A DNA stretch of 64,000 nucleotides from Methyloversatilis sp. (GCF_030696805.1 NZ_JAUYRO010000103.1:22527-86526), one strand, 5' to 3'. Shown: positions 26,439 through 36,274, counted from the stretch's first letter. Program-made: numbers and translations. The notes: generated by a model not told the origin, from the letters alone.

Positions 26439-26801
26439 TCAGGCGTGCCGGGGCGGCGCGCGTGGAGATGCCGGGACCGGCGGGAAGGCGGGAAAATCAG
26501 GTATGAGCTGCGCCGGTGGCTGCTCGGACTCCGCATGGCGGGCGAACACGGCGTCGAAGGTGTGCATCGGCAGCACGAACGCGGTCTGCGCCACGCACCA
26601 CGGACAGTGCCCCGGCTTGACCGGTTGCGGCGTGCCATCCTCGGCCAGCGCCTGAACACCGAACACGGTGCAGATTTCCGTCATCGCGGTCGGGTCGACC
26701 GACTGCTGCCAGCGCATCAGCGTCGGCAGCAGTGCCTGCGCGCAGACCGCGAAGAGCGCGATCAGCAGGGTCAGGCGGAAATTGGATCGAGTGGCGTTCA
26801 T
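26439..26801 (-). CDS. DUF2946 family protein (copy 1)
   Basis: A 120-residue protein with N-terminal membrane segment (about 8-28), then MTEICTVFG and PGHCPWCVAQTAFVLP, the DUF2946 EICS/HCxxC pattern. Pro-rich C-terminus with two terminal-region histidines (PPRHA). First gene of the seven-gene metal block, divergent from pcnB across 131 bp. A promoter for the block must lie in 26802-26932, but I cannot point to boxes or an operator. Confidence 0.75.
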   Translation of the reverse strand: MNATRSNFRLTLLIALFAVCAQALLPTLMRWQQSVDPTAMTEICTVFGVQALAEDGTPQPVKPGHCPWCVAQTAFVLPMHTFDAVFARHAESEQPPAQLIPDFPAFPPVPASPRAPPRHA

Positions 26802-26932
26802 CGGCGCGGATGGTAGCGCGCCTGTCGATCGACATGCAACACGGCGGACTGACGCGCGCCGGCTTGCGTTAACATGGCGCGTCGATTATCCAAGCGCCCG
26901 GCGCCGGGCCGCGCCAGAAAGTCCCACTACTG

Positions 26933-28276
26933 ATGATCCGAAAGTTGCTGCGCCGGATATTCCGACGCCCCGAAGACCCCACCCGCCTCAATGCGACACG
27001 GCCGAGAGGCCCGGTCAGCATACCGATTGCCCAGCACGGAATTTCGCGCGACGCACTGCTGCCGGCCGCGCGCCGGGTGTGCGACGGGCTGCAGGCCGAG
27101 GGCTATCAGGCTTATGTGGTGGGCGGTGCGGTACGCGACCTCATCGCCGGCATCGTGCCGAAAGACTTCGACGTCGCCACCAGCGCGACACCGGAACAGG
27201 TGACAGCGGTGTTCCGCCGGGCGCGCATGATCGGGCGCCGGTTCAAGATCGTGCATGTCATGTTCGGCCGCGACACGATCGAGGTGACCACTTTCCGGGG
27301 CGATTCCGAAGCGGTGACTGACGAGCACGGTCGCATCCTGCACGACAACGTGTTCGGCACCATGGAAGAAGACGCCGCGCGGCGCGACTTCACGGTGAAT
27401 GCGCTGTATTACGACCCGGCGACCGAAACCGTCATCGACTTCCACCACGGCGTCGCCGACCTCAAGCAGAAGACGCTGCGCATGATCGGCGAAGCGCCAC
27501 GCCGCTACCGCGAAGACCCGATCCGCATGCTGCGCGCGGTGCGCCTCGCGGCCAAGCTCGGGCTGGTGATCGACCCGGATGCACGCGATCCGATACGCTC
27601 GATGGCCAGCCTGCTCGAAAACGTACCGCCGGCACGCCTTTTCGACGAAATGCTCAAGCTGCTCACCAGCGGCCACGCGGTGCGCTGTGTGCGCCAACTG
27701 CGCGAGGATGGCCTGCATCACGGCCTGCTGCCGCTGCTCGACGTCATCCTTGAACAGCCGATGGGCGAGCGCTTCGTCATGCTGGCGCTGGAGCGCACCG
27801 ATGAGCGGGTGCGCGAAGGCAAATCGATTTCACCCGGCTTCCTGTTCGCCACCCTGCTGTGGCACGAGGTGCTGGCCGAATGGGAAAAACGCAAGGACGC
27901 CGGCGAATCATCGATTCCGGCGATGTTCGACGCGATGACCGTGGTGCTCGACCAGCAGGCGGAAAAGCTCGCCATCACGCGGCGCATCGCCACCGACATC
28001 AAGGACATCTGGTCGCTGCAGCCGCGCTTCGACGCGCGCGCCGGCAAGCGGCCATTCCGCCTGCTCGAACTGCCGCGCTATCGCGCCGCCTATGATTTTC
28101 TCCTGCTGCGCGCCGGCTCCGGCGAGGTGCCGCAGGAACTGGCCGACTGGTGGACCGAATTTGCCGACGCCGACGGCCCGACCCGCGAAGCCATGCTGCG
28201 GCCGGAAGAAGCGGTCAAGAAACGTCGTCGGGTACGTCGCAAGCCGAACGGCAACAGCCAGGTCGCGCCTGAATGA
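26933..28276 (+). CDS. pcnB: Poly(A) polymerase I
   Basis: A 447-residue protein of the tRNA nucleotidyltransferase/poly(A) polymerase superfamily: YVVGGAVRDLIAG, KDFDVATSATPEQV with the catalytic aspartates, RRDFTVNALYYD and RRYREDPIRMLRAVRLAAKL. The basic C-terminus (KKRRRVRRKPNG) is typical of PcnB. It adds 3' poly(A) to RNA and promotes decay. The stop overlaps the next start by 4 bases. Confidence 0.93.
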   Translation: MIRKLLRRIFRRPEDPTRLNATRPRGPVSIPIAQHGISRDALLPAARRVCDGLQAEGYQAYVVGGAVRDLIAGIVPKDFDVATSATPEQVTAVFRRARMIGRRFKIVHVMFGRDTIEVTTFRGDSEAVTDEHGRILHDNVFGTMEEDAARRDFTVNALYYDPATETVIDFHHGVADLKQKTLRMIGEAPRRYREDPIRMLRAVRLAAKLGLVIDPDARDPIRSMASLLENVPPARLFDEMLKLLTSGHAVRCVRQLREDGLHHGLLPLLDVILEQPMGERFVMLALERTDERVREGKSISPGFLFATLLWHEVLAEWEKRKDAGESSIPAMFDAMTVVLDQQAEKLAITRRIATDIKDIWSLQPRFDARAGKRPFRLLELPRYRAAYDFLLLRAGSGEVPQELADWWTEFADADGPTREAMLRPEEAVKKRRRVRRKPNGNSQVAPE

Positions 28277-28626
28277 CGATGCCGCAACTGCCTGTCTGGT
28301 TGCAGACCGGCGGTCTGCTGGGGTTGTCGAACATCTTCATGACCTTCGCCTGGTACGCCCACCTGCGCGACCTGAATCATCGGCCCTGGTGGGTTGCGGC
28401 GCTGTTTTCATGGGGCATCGCGCTGTTCGAGTATCTGCTGCAGGTACCGGCCAATCGCATCGGCCACACCCAGCTGATGCTCGGCCAGCTGAAAATCATG
28501 CAGGAAGTGATCACGCTGTCGGTGTTCGTGCCGTTCGCGATCTTCTACATGCACGAGCCATTCAAGCTTGACTACCTGTGGGCCGCGCTGTGTATGCTGG
28601 GCGCGGTGTATTTCATTTTCCGCTGA
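28273..28626 (+). CDS. DUF486 (DMT-superfamily) membrane protein
   Basis: A 117-residue four-helix membrane protein, with TFAWYAHLRDL, WGIALFEYLLQVPANRIGH and LKIMQEVITLSVFVPFA motifs characteristic of DUF486. Function unknown; distantly related to small drug/metabolite transporters. It sits where folK is found in many relatives, between pcnB and the pan genes. Confidence 0.85.
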   Translation: MTMPQLPVWLQTGGLLGLSNIFMTFAWYAHLRDLNHRPWWVAALFSWGIALFEYLLQVPANRIGHTQLMLGQLKIMQEVITLSVFVPFAIFYMHEPFKLDYLWAALCMLGAVYFIFR

Positions 28627-28655
28627 TCCGACCTTCCGACCGGAATACCGCACCG

Positions 28656-29294
28656 ATGCTGGACAAAGCACGCTACATCGTCGTCGAAGGGCCCATCGGC
28701 GTCGGCAAGACTTCACTCGCCCGACGCCTCGCCGAACACCTGCAGGCGCCGACGCTGTTCGAGAAGCCGGAAGAAAACCCCTTCCTTGGCCGCTTCTACC
28801 AGAACATGGAGCGCTATGCGCTGCAGACCCAGCTGTTCTTTCTGTTCCAGCGCATGGAACAACTGCGCGAGGTGGCGCAGGACGACCTGTTTTCCGGCCG
28901 GCTTGTGGCCGACTTCCTGATCGACAAGGACCCGCTGTTCGCGTCGATGAACCTGACCGATGACGAGTACGCGTTGTACCGGCAGATCTTCACCGCGCTG
29001 AAGCTGCAGGCGCCGGCGCCGGATCTGGTCATCTACCTGCAGGCCGACGCCGACACGCTGGCCGAACGGGTACGCCGGCGCGGCATCGACGCCGAGCGGC
29101 GCATCAGCGAAAGCTACCTGGCTCGCGTGGTGGAGCGTTACGCGCGCTTCTTCTACCAGTACGATGCGAGTCCGCTGTTCATCGTCAATGCGGAGGAGCT
29201 CAATCCGGTCGACAACGACGACGATTTTGCGTTGCTGGTCGAACGACTGACCCAGATGCGCTCCTTCCGCGAATTTTTCGGATACGCCACATGA
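28656..29294 (+). CDS. Deoxynucleoside kinase
   Basis: A 212-residue kinase starting [20 protein letters not shown] at ATG 28656 with the P-loop GPIGVGKTS at about 12-20. [15 protein letters not shown], then the LID-like [12 protein letters not shown] match deoxyadenosine/deoxyguanosine kinase-type enzymes, which phosphorylate salvaged deoxynucleosides. Its stop overlaps the panB ATG by 4 bases. In betaproteobacteria this gene usually follows folK. Confidence 0.88.
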   Translation: MLDKARYIVVEGPIGVGKTSLARRLAEHLQAPTLFEKPEENPFLGRFYQNMERYALQTQLFFLFQRMEQLREVAQDDLFSGRLVADFLIDKDPLFASMNLTDDEYALYRQIFTALKLQAPAPDLVIYLQADADTLAERVRRRGIDAERRISESYLARVVERYARFFYQYDASPLFIVNAEELNPVDNDDDFALLVERLTQMRSFREFFGYAT

Positions 29295-30127
29295 CCTATG
29301 TCCGCGATACCGACCCGGCCCGCCGCCCGGTCACGCTGAATACGCTCGCCCGCATGCGCACCGCCGGCGAACCGATCGCCATGCTGACCTGCTACGACTC
29401 CACCTTCGCAGCGGTGTGCGACGCCGTCGGTGCCGACGTGCTGCTGGTCGGCGACTCGCTCGGCAATGTGCTGCAGGGCCATGACACGACGCTGCCGGTC
29501 ACCATCGACGAGATGGCTTATCACACGGCATGCGTGGCACGCGGACTGCGCAATGTCGAGGGCCGCGCCTTCCTGATCGGCGACATGCCGTTCGGCAGCT
29601 ATCAGGAAAGCCGCGAACAGGCGATGCGCAACGCAGTGAAGCTGCTGACGGCAGGCGCACAGATGGTGAAGCTGGAAGGCGGCGCGCACCTGGTCGACAC
29701 CGTGCGCTTCCTGGTCGAGCGCGGCGTGCCGGTATGCGCCCACCTCGGCCTGACGCCGCAGTCGGTGCATCAGCTCGGCGGCTATCGCGCGCAGGGCGTG
29801 ACCACCGAATCGGCCGAACGACTGAAGGCCGACGCCGCGCTGCTTGACGAAGCCGGCGCCTCGATGCTGGTGATGGAAATGGTGCCGGCGCGACTGGCGA
29901 CGGAAGTCACGGTCGCGCGCCGCTTCATAACGATCGGCATCGGCGCCGGGCTGGACTGCCACGGTCAGGTGCTCGTGCTGCATGACGTGCTCGGCCTGTT
30001 CCCCGGCCGGCGCCCGCGTTTCGTGCGCAACTTCATGCCGGGTGCCGACGACGTGCAGGATGCGCTCAGCCGCTACATCGCCGCGGTCAAGGAACGCAGC
30101 TTCCCCGGCCCCGAGCACGCCTACTGA
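29291..30127 (+). CDS. panB: 3-methyl-2-oxobutanoate hydroxymethyltransferase
   Basis: A 278-residue PanB with [34 protein letters not shown] and [13 protein letters not shown] motifs and the catalytic Glu region MLVMEMVPA. First step of pantothenate synthesis: formaldehyde-donor hydroxymethylation of ketoisovalerate with methylene-THF. Followed at 51 bp by panC, then panD. Confidence 0.97.
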   Translation: MTYVRDTDPARRPVTLNTLARMRTAGEPIAMLTCYDSTFAAVCDAVGADVLLVGDSLGNVLQGHDTTLPVTIDEMAYHTACVARGLRNVEGRAFLIGDMPFGSYQESREQAMRNAVKLLTAGAQMVKLEGGAHLVDTVRFLVERGVPVCAHLGLTPQSVHQLGGYRAQGVTTESAERLKADAALLDEAGASMLVMEMVPARLATEVTVARRFITIGIGAGLDCHGQVLVLHDVLGLFPGRRPRFVRNFMPGADDVQDALSRYIAAVKERSFPGPEHAY

Positions 30128-30178
30128 GACCGCCGCCGAGACCGCCTTTCGCACTGTTCCTCGCCACGCCGGACCGCC

Positions 30179-31018
30179 ATGCAGATACACCCGACGATCG
30201 ACGGCCTGCGCGCCGCGCTTGACCCGCTGCGCACGCAAGGCGCGCGCATTGCTTTCGTGCCCACGATGGGCAATCTGCACGAGGGCCACGCCTCGCTGAT
30301 GCGGCAGGCCGGCACGCTGGCAGACAGCGTCGTGGCCAGCGTGTTCGTCAATCGCCTGCAGTTCGCCCCGCACGAAGATTTCGATCGCTACCCGCGCACC
30401 CTGGACGCCGACTGCGCCCGCATGCAGGCAGCCGGCGTGACGCACGTGTTCGCGCCGTCCGAAGGCGAGCTGTATCCGCAGCCGCAGACGCTGCGCGTCG
30501 TGCCCGACCCGGTGCTGGCCGACATGCTCGAAGGCGCGTTCCGGCCGGGCTTCTTCACTGGCGTCGCCACGGTGGTCGCCAAGCTGTTCAACATCGTGCA
30601 GCCGCAGGTGGCGGTGTTCGGCAAGAAGGATTACCAGCAGTTGATGGTGATCCGCCAACTGGTGCGCCAGATGGCATTGCCGATCACCATCGTGGGCGGT
30701 GAGACGCTGCGCGCCGATGACGGGCTTGCGCTGTCGTCGCGCAACGGTTATCTGTCGGCAGCCGAGCGCGCGCAATCGGTGCAGCTGTACGAAGCGCTGT
30801 CGTCGGCGCGTGATGCACTGCAGACCGGAGACCGGGAATTCGCCCGGATAGAGCATGACGCCTCATCGTTTCTTGAGGCCCGTGGCTGGTCTCCACAATA
30901 TGTTGCAGTGCGACGACAAGCCGACCTACAATCGCCGTCCGCTCACGAATCCAGTCTGGTGATCGTGGCCGCCGCCCTGCTCGGGTCGACGCGCCTGATC
31001 GACAACCTGGAAGTGTAG
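30179..31018 (+). CDS. panC: Pantothenate synthetase
   Basis: A 279-residue Pan[16 protein letters not shown] (HIGH-like), [29 protein letters not shown] and [11 protein letters not shown]. It condenses pantoate with beta-alanine using ATP. Lies between panB and panD, so all three dedicated steps and the beta-alanine-forming enzyme are together. Confidence 0.97.
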   Translation: MQIHPTIDGLRAALDPLRTQGARIAFVPTMGNLHEGHASLMRQAGTLADSVVASVFVNRLQFAPHEDFDRYPRTLDADCARMQAAGVTHVFAPSEGELYPQPQTLRVVPDPVLADMLEGAFRPGFFTGVATVVAKLFNIVQPQVAVFGKKDYQQLMVIRQLVRQMALPITIVGGETLRADDGLALSSRNGYLSAAERAQSVQLYEALSSARDALQTGDREFARIEHDASSFLEARGWSPQYVAVRRQADLQSPSAHESSLVIVAAALLGSTRLIDNLEV

Positions 31019-31137
31019 GTCGCCACGATGTGCTCCGGAGTCCATGGACATCGGGCCGGTGGTGTTCCAGCAGCGCTCTGTTGTGCGTGCTGCGGTACGT
31101 GCAGTGGTTGAAACAGCGCGATATCGAAGGAGCGCCC

Positions 31138-31521
31138 ATGCAACGCACCATGCTTCAGTCCAAGCTGCACCGTGTCACGACCACCCATTCCGAACTGCAC
31201 TACGAAGGTTCGTGTGCGATCGATCAGAACCTGCTCGATGCGGCTGACATCCGCGAGTATCAGGCGATCGATATCTACAACGTGACCAACGGCGAGCGCT
31301 TCTCGACCTATGCGATCAGCGCGGAACGCGGCACCGGCATCATTTCGGTCAATGGTGCGGCGGCCCGCAAGGCGGCAGCCGGGGACCTGCTGATCATTGC
31401 CTGTTTCGCGCAATACACCGAAGTCGAACTGGCCCGCTTCGAACCGAAGCTGGTGTACGTCGACGGCAAGAACCGCATCGTGAACCAGCGCGGTCACATT
31501 CCGGTGCAGATGGCCGGCTGA
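31138..31521 (+). CDS. panD: Aspartate 1-decarboxylase
   Basis: A 127-residue precursor. ATG 31138 is preceded by GAAGGAG at 5-base spacing and places the self-processing site at Gly24-Ser25 (HYEGSCAID), as in E. coli, where the pyruvoyl cofactor forms from Ser25. YDLxx-type core Rxx[19 protein letters not shown] and [11 protein letters not shown] also match. Makes beta-alanine for PanC. A terminator follows. Confidence 0.97.
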   Translation: MQRTMLQSKLHRVTTTHSELHYEGSCAIDQNLLDAADIREYQAIDIYNVTNGERFSTYAISAERGTGIISVNGAAARKAAAGDLLIIACFAQYTEVELARFEPKLVYVDGKNRIVNQRGHIPVQMAG

Positions 31522-31550
31522 ACCGCCGCCGGTCTGCAGCGCCCCTCCGA

Positions 31551-31573
31551 GGCCCGCGTCAAGCGGGCCTTTT
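31551..31573 (+). terminator. Rho-independent terminator after panD
   Basis: GGCCCGC (31551-31557), 5-base loop, GCGGGCC (31563-31569), then TTTT. Closes the pcnB-to-panD transcription unit 30 bases after the panD stop. Confidence 0.85.
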
Positions 31574-31623
31574 CACGTGCAGCGATGTGAAACAATGCGG
31601 GCTCGTCCATCGACTGTCCCGCA

Positions 31624-32502
31624 ATGAACCTGCACCTTCTGCGCATCTTCCACGCTGTCGGCGAGCACACCAGCTTTTCCCGCGCAGCCGAACATCTGGG
31701 CGTCAGCCAGCCTGCCGTGTCCAAGGCGCTGAGAGAGCTGGAAGACCAGCTAGACGTGGTGCTGATCGAACGCGGCGCGCGCGTCGTCTCGCTGACCGAA
31801 GCGGGTCAGGTGCTGTTCGAATACGCGGTGGGCATTTTCGCGATGGAGCGCGAGGCGCTGGAAGCGCTGCAGGCCTATTCCGATCTCGAGCGGGGCCGCC
31901 TGCGCATCGGCGCCAGCATGACTGTGGCGGCCTACTGGCTGCCCGGCTACGTGGCCGACTTTGCGCAGGCCCATCCGGGTGTGTCGCTGAGCCTGACCAG
32001 CGCCAACACGCAAACCATCGCCGAAAGCCTGCTCGCCTGCGAGGTCGATATCGCGCTGGTGGAAGGCCCGGTCGATGACGAGCGCATCGAATCACGCCCG
32101 TGGCGCGAGGAGGCGCTGTTGATCGTCGCACCGCCCGACGGCCCGCTGGCAAAGGCCGGCGAAGTCACGGTCGAGGCGCTGTCGCAGGCCACATGGGTGG
32201 TGCGCGAACCCGGTTCGGGCACGCGCGAAGTCGTGAATCGCTGGCTCGACAATCTGGGCATCCGCCCCGCCCGGCTGATCGAAGCCGGCAGCACGGAAGC
32301 CGTCATCCAGACCGTGGCGGCCGGCGGCGGCGTTTCGATGGTGCCGCGGGTCAGTTCGGCCGACCAGATCGCGCTCGGCAAGGTCGCCACCTTGACCCTG
32401 CCCGACGTTCAGTTGAGTCGGCAGCTGTACCGACTGCGCCTGCCACGTCGGCCACTCAGCCCCGCGGCGCTCGCCTTCGAGGCGATGATTGCCACGGATT
32501 GA
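31624..32502 (+). CDS. LysR-family transcriptional regulator (CysB/CbbR-like group)
   Basis: A 292-residue LysR-type regulator: helix-turn-helix in the first 60 residues (FSRAAEHLGVSQPAVSKALR) and a periplasmic-binding-like effector domain with GRLRIGASMTVAAYWLP and VVREPGSGTREVVNRW. The RPGSGTR-like motif is common in regulators of the CbbR/YeiE subgroup. It points away from panD and converges on pepN; no divergently transcribed target is adjacent, so its regulon is unknown. Confidence 0.9.
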   Translation: MNLHLLRIFHAVGEHTSFSRAAEHLGVSQPAVSKALRELEDQLDVVLIERGARVVSLTEAGQVLFEYAVGIFAMEREALEALQAYSDLERGRLRIGASMTVAAYWLPGYVADFAQAHPGVSLSLTSANTQTIAESLLACEVDIALVEGPVDDERIESRPWREEALLIVAPPDGPLAKAGEVTVEALSQATWVVREPGSGTREVVNRWLDNLGIRPARLIEAGSTEAVIQTVAAGGGVSMVPRVSSADQIALGKVATLTLPDVQLSRQLYRLRLPRRPLSPAALAFEAMIATD

Positions 32503-32514
32503 GGATCAAGGTCC

Positions 32515-32581
32515 AAGGTGCAAGGCCCGGAGGGCCGCCAGCACTGCCCGGAATTGCCTTGTTTCTTGAGCCTTGCACCTT
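32515..32581. terminator. Inverted repeat between convergent LysR and pepN genes
   Basis: A 12-bp perfect inverted repeat, AAGGTGCAAGGC (32515-32526) and GCCTTGCACCTT (32570-32581), with a smaller GGCCC/GGGCC hairpin inside. The position between two stop codons suggests a bidirectional transcription barrier, although there is no T run. It could also be a small palindromic repeat. Confidence 0.5.
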
Positions 32582-32591
32582 GCAGCTGCCG

Positions 32592-35240
32592 TCAGGCCAG
32601 AGCCCGGCTGACGACCTCGGCGACATCCGGCGACAGCCCGGGTTGTGCGGCGATGCTTTCCAGCGCGGCGCGGGCATGCGTCTGGCGGCCGTCGTCGAAG
32701 CGGCGCCAGCGATCGAAGGCGCGTGCCACGCGTGAGGCGACCTGCGGGTTCACCGGGTCGAGCTCGCGGATGACGCCGGCTGCATAGCTGTAGCCCGAGC
32801 CGTCCGCCGCATGAAAATGCAGCGGATTGGCGGCGCAGAAAGTGCGCACCAGCGCGTACACCTTGTTCGGATTCTTCAGGTCGAATGCCTCGTGCGCCAT
32901 CAGTTCGCGCACGCGTGCCGTCGTGCCGACTGCCGGCGAGGTCGCCTGCACCGCAAGCCACTTGTCCACCACCAGCGCTTCGTGCTTCCAGCGCGCGTAG
33001 AACTCCGCGAGCGCAACCTCGCGCAGCGGCGTTTCGCTGTGTGCCAGCAGGGTCAGCGCCGCTGACTGGTCGGTCATGTTGTCGGCATCGCGGAATTGCA
33101 CGAGGGCGCGCAACTGCAGCGCCGGATCGTCCAGTTCCATCAGATAGCCCAGCGCAAGATTGCGTAGCGCACGCCGACCCATCGCCGCGGCGTCCGGCCC
33201 GTAGGGACCGGTCACGGCGAGCGATTCGAGCAGCGCTTCGAACTGCGGACGCAAGGCCTGCGCCAGCGTGCGGCGGAACAGCCGGCGTACCCGGTGCGCA
33301 GCATCCGGATCTATCACCGTCATCTGATCGCCGAGCCAGATTTCCGACGGCAGCGCCAGCGCCTCGGCGGCGAGGGCCGGGTCGTGCTCCGCCTTGCTCA
33401 GGGTGGCGGTGAAGGCGTCGAGGAACACCGCCGGCACCTCCGGTTCGCCACCTGACTGCAAGGTCGCGACGCCGGCGAGCATGAGCCTGGTTGCCAGCCG
33501 CTGCCCCGCTTCCCAGCGATTGAATTCGTCGCTGTCGTGCGCCATCAGCGTTGCCAGCGCGCTGTCCGGGCAGTCGAACCGCAGCGTGACCGGCGCCGAG
33601 AAGTTGCGCAGCAGCGACGGCAGCGGTGGCTGCATCAGGCCATGTCTCGACAGGTCGAAGTCGAAGGTCTGCGACGTTTCGGTCAGGGACAGCACCGTCG
33701 TCGGCAGGATTTCGCGGCCATCCGGCGACAGCAGGCCGACGGCGACCGGAATATGCAGCGGGCCTCGCTCAAGTGAAATGCCTTCCTGCGCCAGACGCTT
33801 CTCGTAGGCGGTGGGCGGATTGTCCTGGGACAGCGTGAGGCGATAGCGGCCGGATGCGACGTCGATGTCGGCGGCAGCCGTCAGCGTCGGTGTGCCGGCC
33901 TGCTCGTACCAGCGACGGAATTGCGACAGGTCGACGCCGCTCGCGTCCTGCATGGCCGACACGAAGGCGTCGCAGGTGACCGCCTGTCCGTCATGGCGCT
34001 CGAAATACAGCTTCATGCCGCGCTGGAAACCGTCTTCGCCGAGCAGCGTGTGGATCATGCGCACCACCTCGGCACCCTTTTCGTAGACCGTGGCGGTGTA
34101 GAAATTATTGATTTCCTCGTAACTGGCCGGACGCACCGGGTGCGCCATCGGGCCGGCGTCCTCCGGAAACTGCGCTGCACGCAAGCCACGCACCTCCTGG
34201 ATGCGCTGCACGGCCCGCGAATACATGTCCGAGCCGTACTCCTGGTCACGGAACACGGTCAGGCCTTCCTTCAGCGACAGCTGGAACCAGTCGCGGCAGG
34301 TCACGCGGTTGCCGGTCCAGTTGTGGAAGTACTCGTGCGCGACCACGCGGTCGATATTCATGTAATCGAGATCGGTGGCGATGTCGGGCCGCGCCAGCAC
34401 GTACTTCGTGTTGAAGATGTTCAAGCCCTTGTTTTCCATCGCGCCCATGTTGAAGTCACCGACGGCGACGATCATGTAGCGGTCGAGATCCAGTTCGAGG
34501 CCGAAACGCTCCTCGTCCCAGCGCATCGACTTCTTCAGCGCATGCATCGCAAAATCGCACTGGTCGAGCTTGCCCGGTTCGACATAGATTGCCAGATCGA
34601 CCTCGCGCCCGGAGGCGGTCGTGTAGCGGTCGTCCAGCCGATCGAGCTTCGCGGCGACCATGGCGAACAGGTAGCACGGCTTGGGAAACGGATCGACCCA
34701 GCGCGCCCAGTGACGGCCGCCCGCTTCGTCGCCGCTGGCTTCGAGGTTGCCGTTGGCCAGCAGATCGGGAAAGCGCTCGCGGCTGGCATGCAGGGTCACC
34801 GTGTAGCGCGACATCACGTCCGGACGGTCCGGGAAAAAAGTGATGCGGCGGAAGCCTTCGGCCTCGCACTGCGTAAAGTAGCCGTCCTTCGACCGGAACA
34901 GACCGGACAGCGTCGTGTTGACGTCGGGCCGGATGCGCACCCGGGTGGTCAGCCGGCAACTGTCCGGCAGTTGGGCCAGCACGAGCCGGCCGTCCTTCAG
35001 CCGACTGACCGGATTGTCCAGCGTGACATCGTCAACGCGGACATCGATCAGCTCCAGCGCCTCGCCATCGAGTTCCAGATCGGCGCGGGGGGCATTTTCG
35101 TTGCGCCGCACAAGCATCACAGCACCAACCGTCGTATCGCCGTTGTCGGCGATGGATACGTCAAGGTCGATGGTATCCACCCACCAGGCGGGCGCGCTGT
35201 AGTCACGCAGGTGGATGGCGCGCGAAAAAGAGTTCTTCAT
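32592..35240 (-). CDS. pepN: Aminopeptidase N
   Basis: An 882-residue M1 metallopeptidase: GAMENKGLNIFN substrate-binding motif, zinc site HEYFHNWTGN with the third ligand Glu in LKEGLTVFRDQE, and a C-terminal helical domain. Length matches E. coli-type PepN (about 870). A cytosolic broad-specificity aminopeptidase. Single-gene unit. Confidence 0.97.
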   Translation of the reverse strand: MKNSFSRAIHLRDYSAPAWWVDTIDLDVSIADNGDTTVGAVMLVRRNENAPRADLELDGEALELIDVRVDDVTLDNPVSRLKDGRLVLAQLPDSCRLTTRVRIRPDVNTTLSGLFRSKDGYFTQCEAEGFRRITFFPDRPDVMSRYTVTLHASRERFPDLLANGNLEASGDEAGGRHWARWVDPFPKPCYLFAMVAAKLDRLDDRYTTASGREVDLAIYVEPGKLDQCDFAMHALKKSMRWDEERFGLELDLDRYMIVAVGDFNMGAMENKGLNIFNTKYVLARPDIATDLDYMNIDRVVAHEYFHNWTGNRVTCRDWFQLSLKEGLTVFRDQEYGSDMYSRAVQRIQEVRGLRAAQFPEDAGPMAHPVRPASYEEINNFYTATVYEKGAEVVRMIHTLLGEDGFQRGMKLYFERHDGQAVTCDAFVSAMQDASGVDLSQFRRWYEQAGTPTLTAAADIDVASGRYRLTLSQDNPPTAYEKRLAQEGISLERGPLHIPVAVGLLSPDGREILPTTVLSLTETSQTFDFDLSRHGLMQPPLPSLLRNFSAPVTLRFDCPDSALATLMAHDSDEFNRWEAGQRLATRLMLAGVATLQSGGEPEVPAVFLDAFTATLSKAEHDPALAAEALALPSEIWLGDQMTVIDPDAAHRVRRLFRRTLAQALRPQFEALLESLAVTGPYGPDAAAMGRRALRNLALGYLMELDDPALQLRALVQFRDADNMTDQSAALTLLAHSETPLREVALAEFYARWKHEALVVDKWLAVQATSPAVGTTARVRELMAHEAFDLKNPNKVYALVRTFCAANPLHFHAADGSGYSYAAGVIRELDPVNPQVASRVARAFDRWRRFDDGRQTHARAALESIAAQPGLSPDVAEVVSRALA

Positions 35241-35497
35241 TTGTTAACTTCCGTGTCGATAACAGCAGGGGCAGTCGTTCGAACGCTGCCTTGAACAAGG
35301 GTTCGCAGCGATTGAACATCGCGGCAAAGTCAGTCTGCACGCGGCTGAGCCGAAGACCCTGCAAACGAGCAAAGGGAACAGACAGGGTTTTTGCACTGAA
35401 GATGCAGACCGGGTTAACCCTTAGTCCGGGTGACCTAAGTTCTGAAGAATGACACATCGCAGCATTACCATCGAACCAACAACTCAAAAGGTATGCC

Positions 35498-36082
35498 ATG
35501 GGTGCAATTTTGAACGAAGGAGTGTCGGTATCGCGCCAACAGCGTGACGATCCGGCCCCACGCTCCGCGCGGGAACATGCAGCGTGGCCGAGGTTTTCGG
35601 CCAACGCGTCGCGCCACTCCGAAATCGGGGCCAACGGTCAGCCCGTTGCGGCGGCAGGTCTGCGCAACTGGACAGCTGGCGAGCTTGCTGCACTGCTGTG
35701 TGAAGTGCTCAAGCGAGAACATCCTGCGCTTGCGGCATGTCACGGACAACGCGTCGAAACCGACTGGATTCCGCTCGCTCGTTCGCTCGCCATACGCCTG
35801 GCCGAGACGCCGGGTATGACGCTGGCGACCAGTCCGCTGAAAACCCGCTTCCTGCTGCGCGAACAGATCGGCGCCTGGCTGGTGCACAACGCGCTCGATG
35901 TCGATGCTGCGCATTCCGTGCTGATCGCGCTTCCCGACACCTGGAACCCCGGTCGCGTGCTGTCCTACCTGTTCCGTCATGAAATTGCGCCGATGCACTA
36001 CGTGACGGCATCCGTACGCAGCAACAACCAGCCCATCTCCAGCTCCACCACGATCCGCGAAGAGCTCAGCGTCAGCGCCTGA
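35498..36082 (+). CDS. Hypothetical protein
   Basis: A 194-residue soluble protein, ATG preceded by AAAGGT at proper spacing and followed by a strong terminator at 36134-36172. Basic, polar N-terminal 50 residues precede a helical section (WTAGELAALLCEVLKREHPAL, with WIPLARSLAIRLAE). No recognised domain or catalytic motif. Codon use resembles the chromosome. It is the last chromosomal gene before the integrated element. Confidence 0.65.
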   Translation: MGAILNEGVSVSRQQRDDPAPRSAREHAAWPRFSANASRHSEIGANGQPVAAAGLRNWTAGELAALLCEVLKREHPALAACHGQRVETDWIPLARSLAIRLAETPGMTLATSPLKTRFLLREQIGAWLVHNALDVDAAHSVLIALPDTWNPGRVLSYLFRHEIAPMHYVTASVRSNNQPISSSTTIREELSVSA

Positions 36083-36133
36083 CGCCGGAATGGCATCCCG
36101 CGACCCACCGGTCGCACCCGATCACAGAAAAAA

Positions 36134-36173
36134 AAGAGGTGGTTGTGGCCGAAAGCCGCAATCACCTCTTTTC
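36134..36173 (+). terminator. Rho-independent terminator
   Basis: Stem GAGGTGGTTGTGGC (36136-36149) pairs, with two G-U contacts, to GCCGCAATCACCTC (36155-36168) around a short CGAAA loop, followed by TTTT. Flanking A and T tracts make it potentially bidirectional. Ends the gene at 35498-36082. Confidence 0.88.
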
Positions 36174-36250
36174 TTTGGATAGATCGAAAGCGTGGGCTTG
36201 TTTGCATTCCGAAGTGCCTGCACCGCGCATTCGCGCAACACAAAACAAAA

Positions 36251-36274
36251 AGGCCAGTTCCGGGGAACTGGCCT
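36251..36274 (-). terminator. Displaced original terminator of tRNA-Thr
   Basis: On the minus strand AGGCCAGTTC, 4-base loop, GAACTGGCCT, then TTTTG. It lies just beyond the displaced tRNA 3' end (36291-36336) and corresponds in position to the hairpin at 43719-43745 next to the intact tRNA. It was presumably the tRNA-Thr terminator before insertion of the element. Confidence 0.75.

Noticed and set aside
29153..30856. 567-codon minus-strand frame opposite panB/panC
   Set aside because: Gln/His/Arg-rich antisense shadow; panB and panC motifs on the plus strand are unambiguous.
35465..35998. 177-codon minus-strand frame opposite the hypothetical gene at 35498
   Set aside because: The plus-strand frame has a ribosome site, a terminator directly after it and a more protein-like composition.
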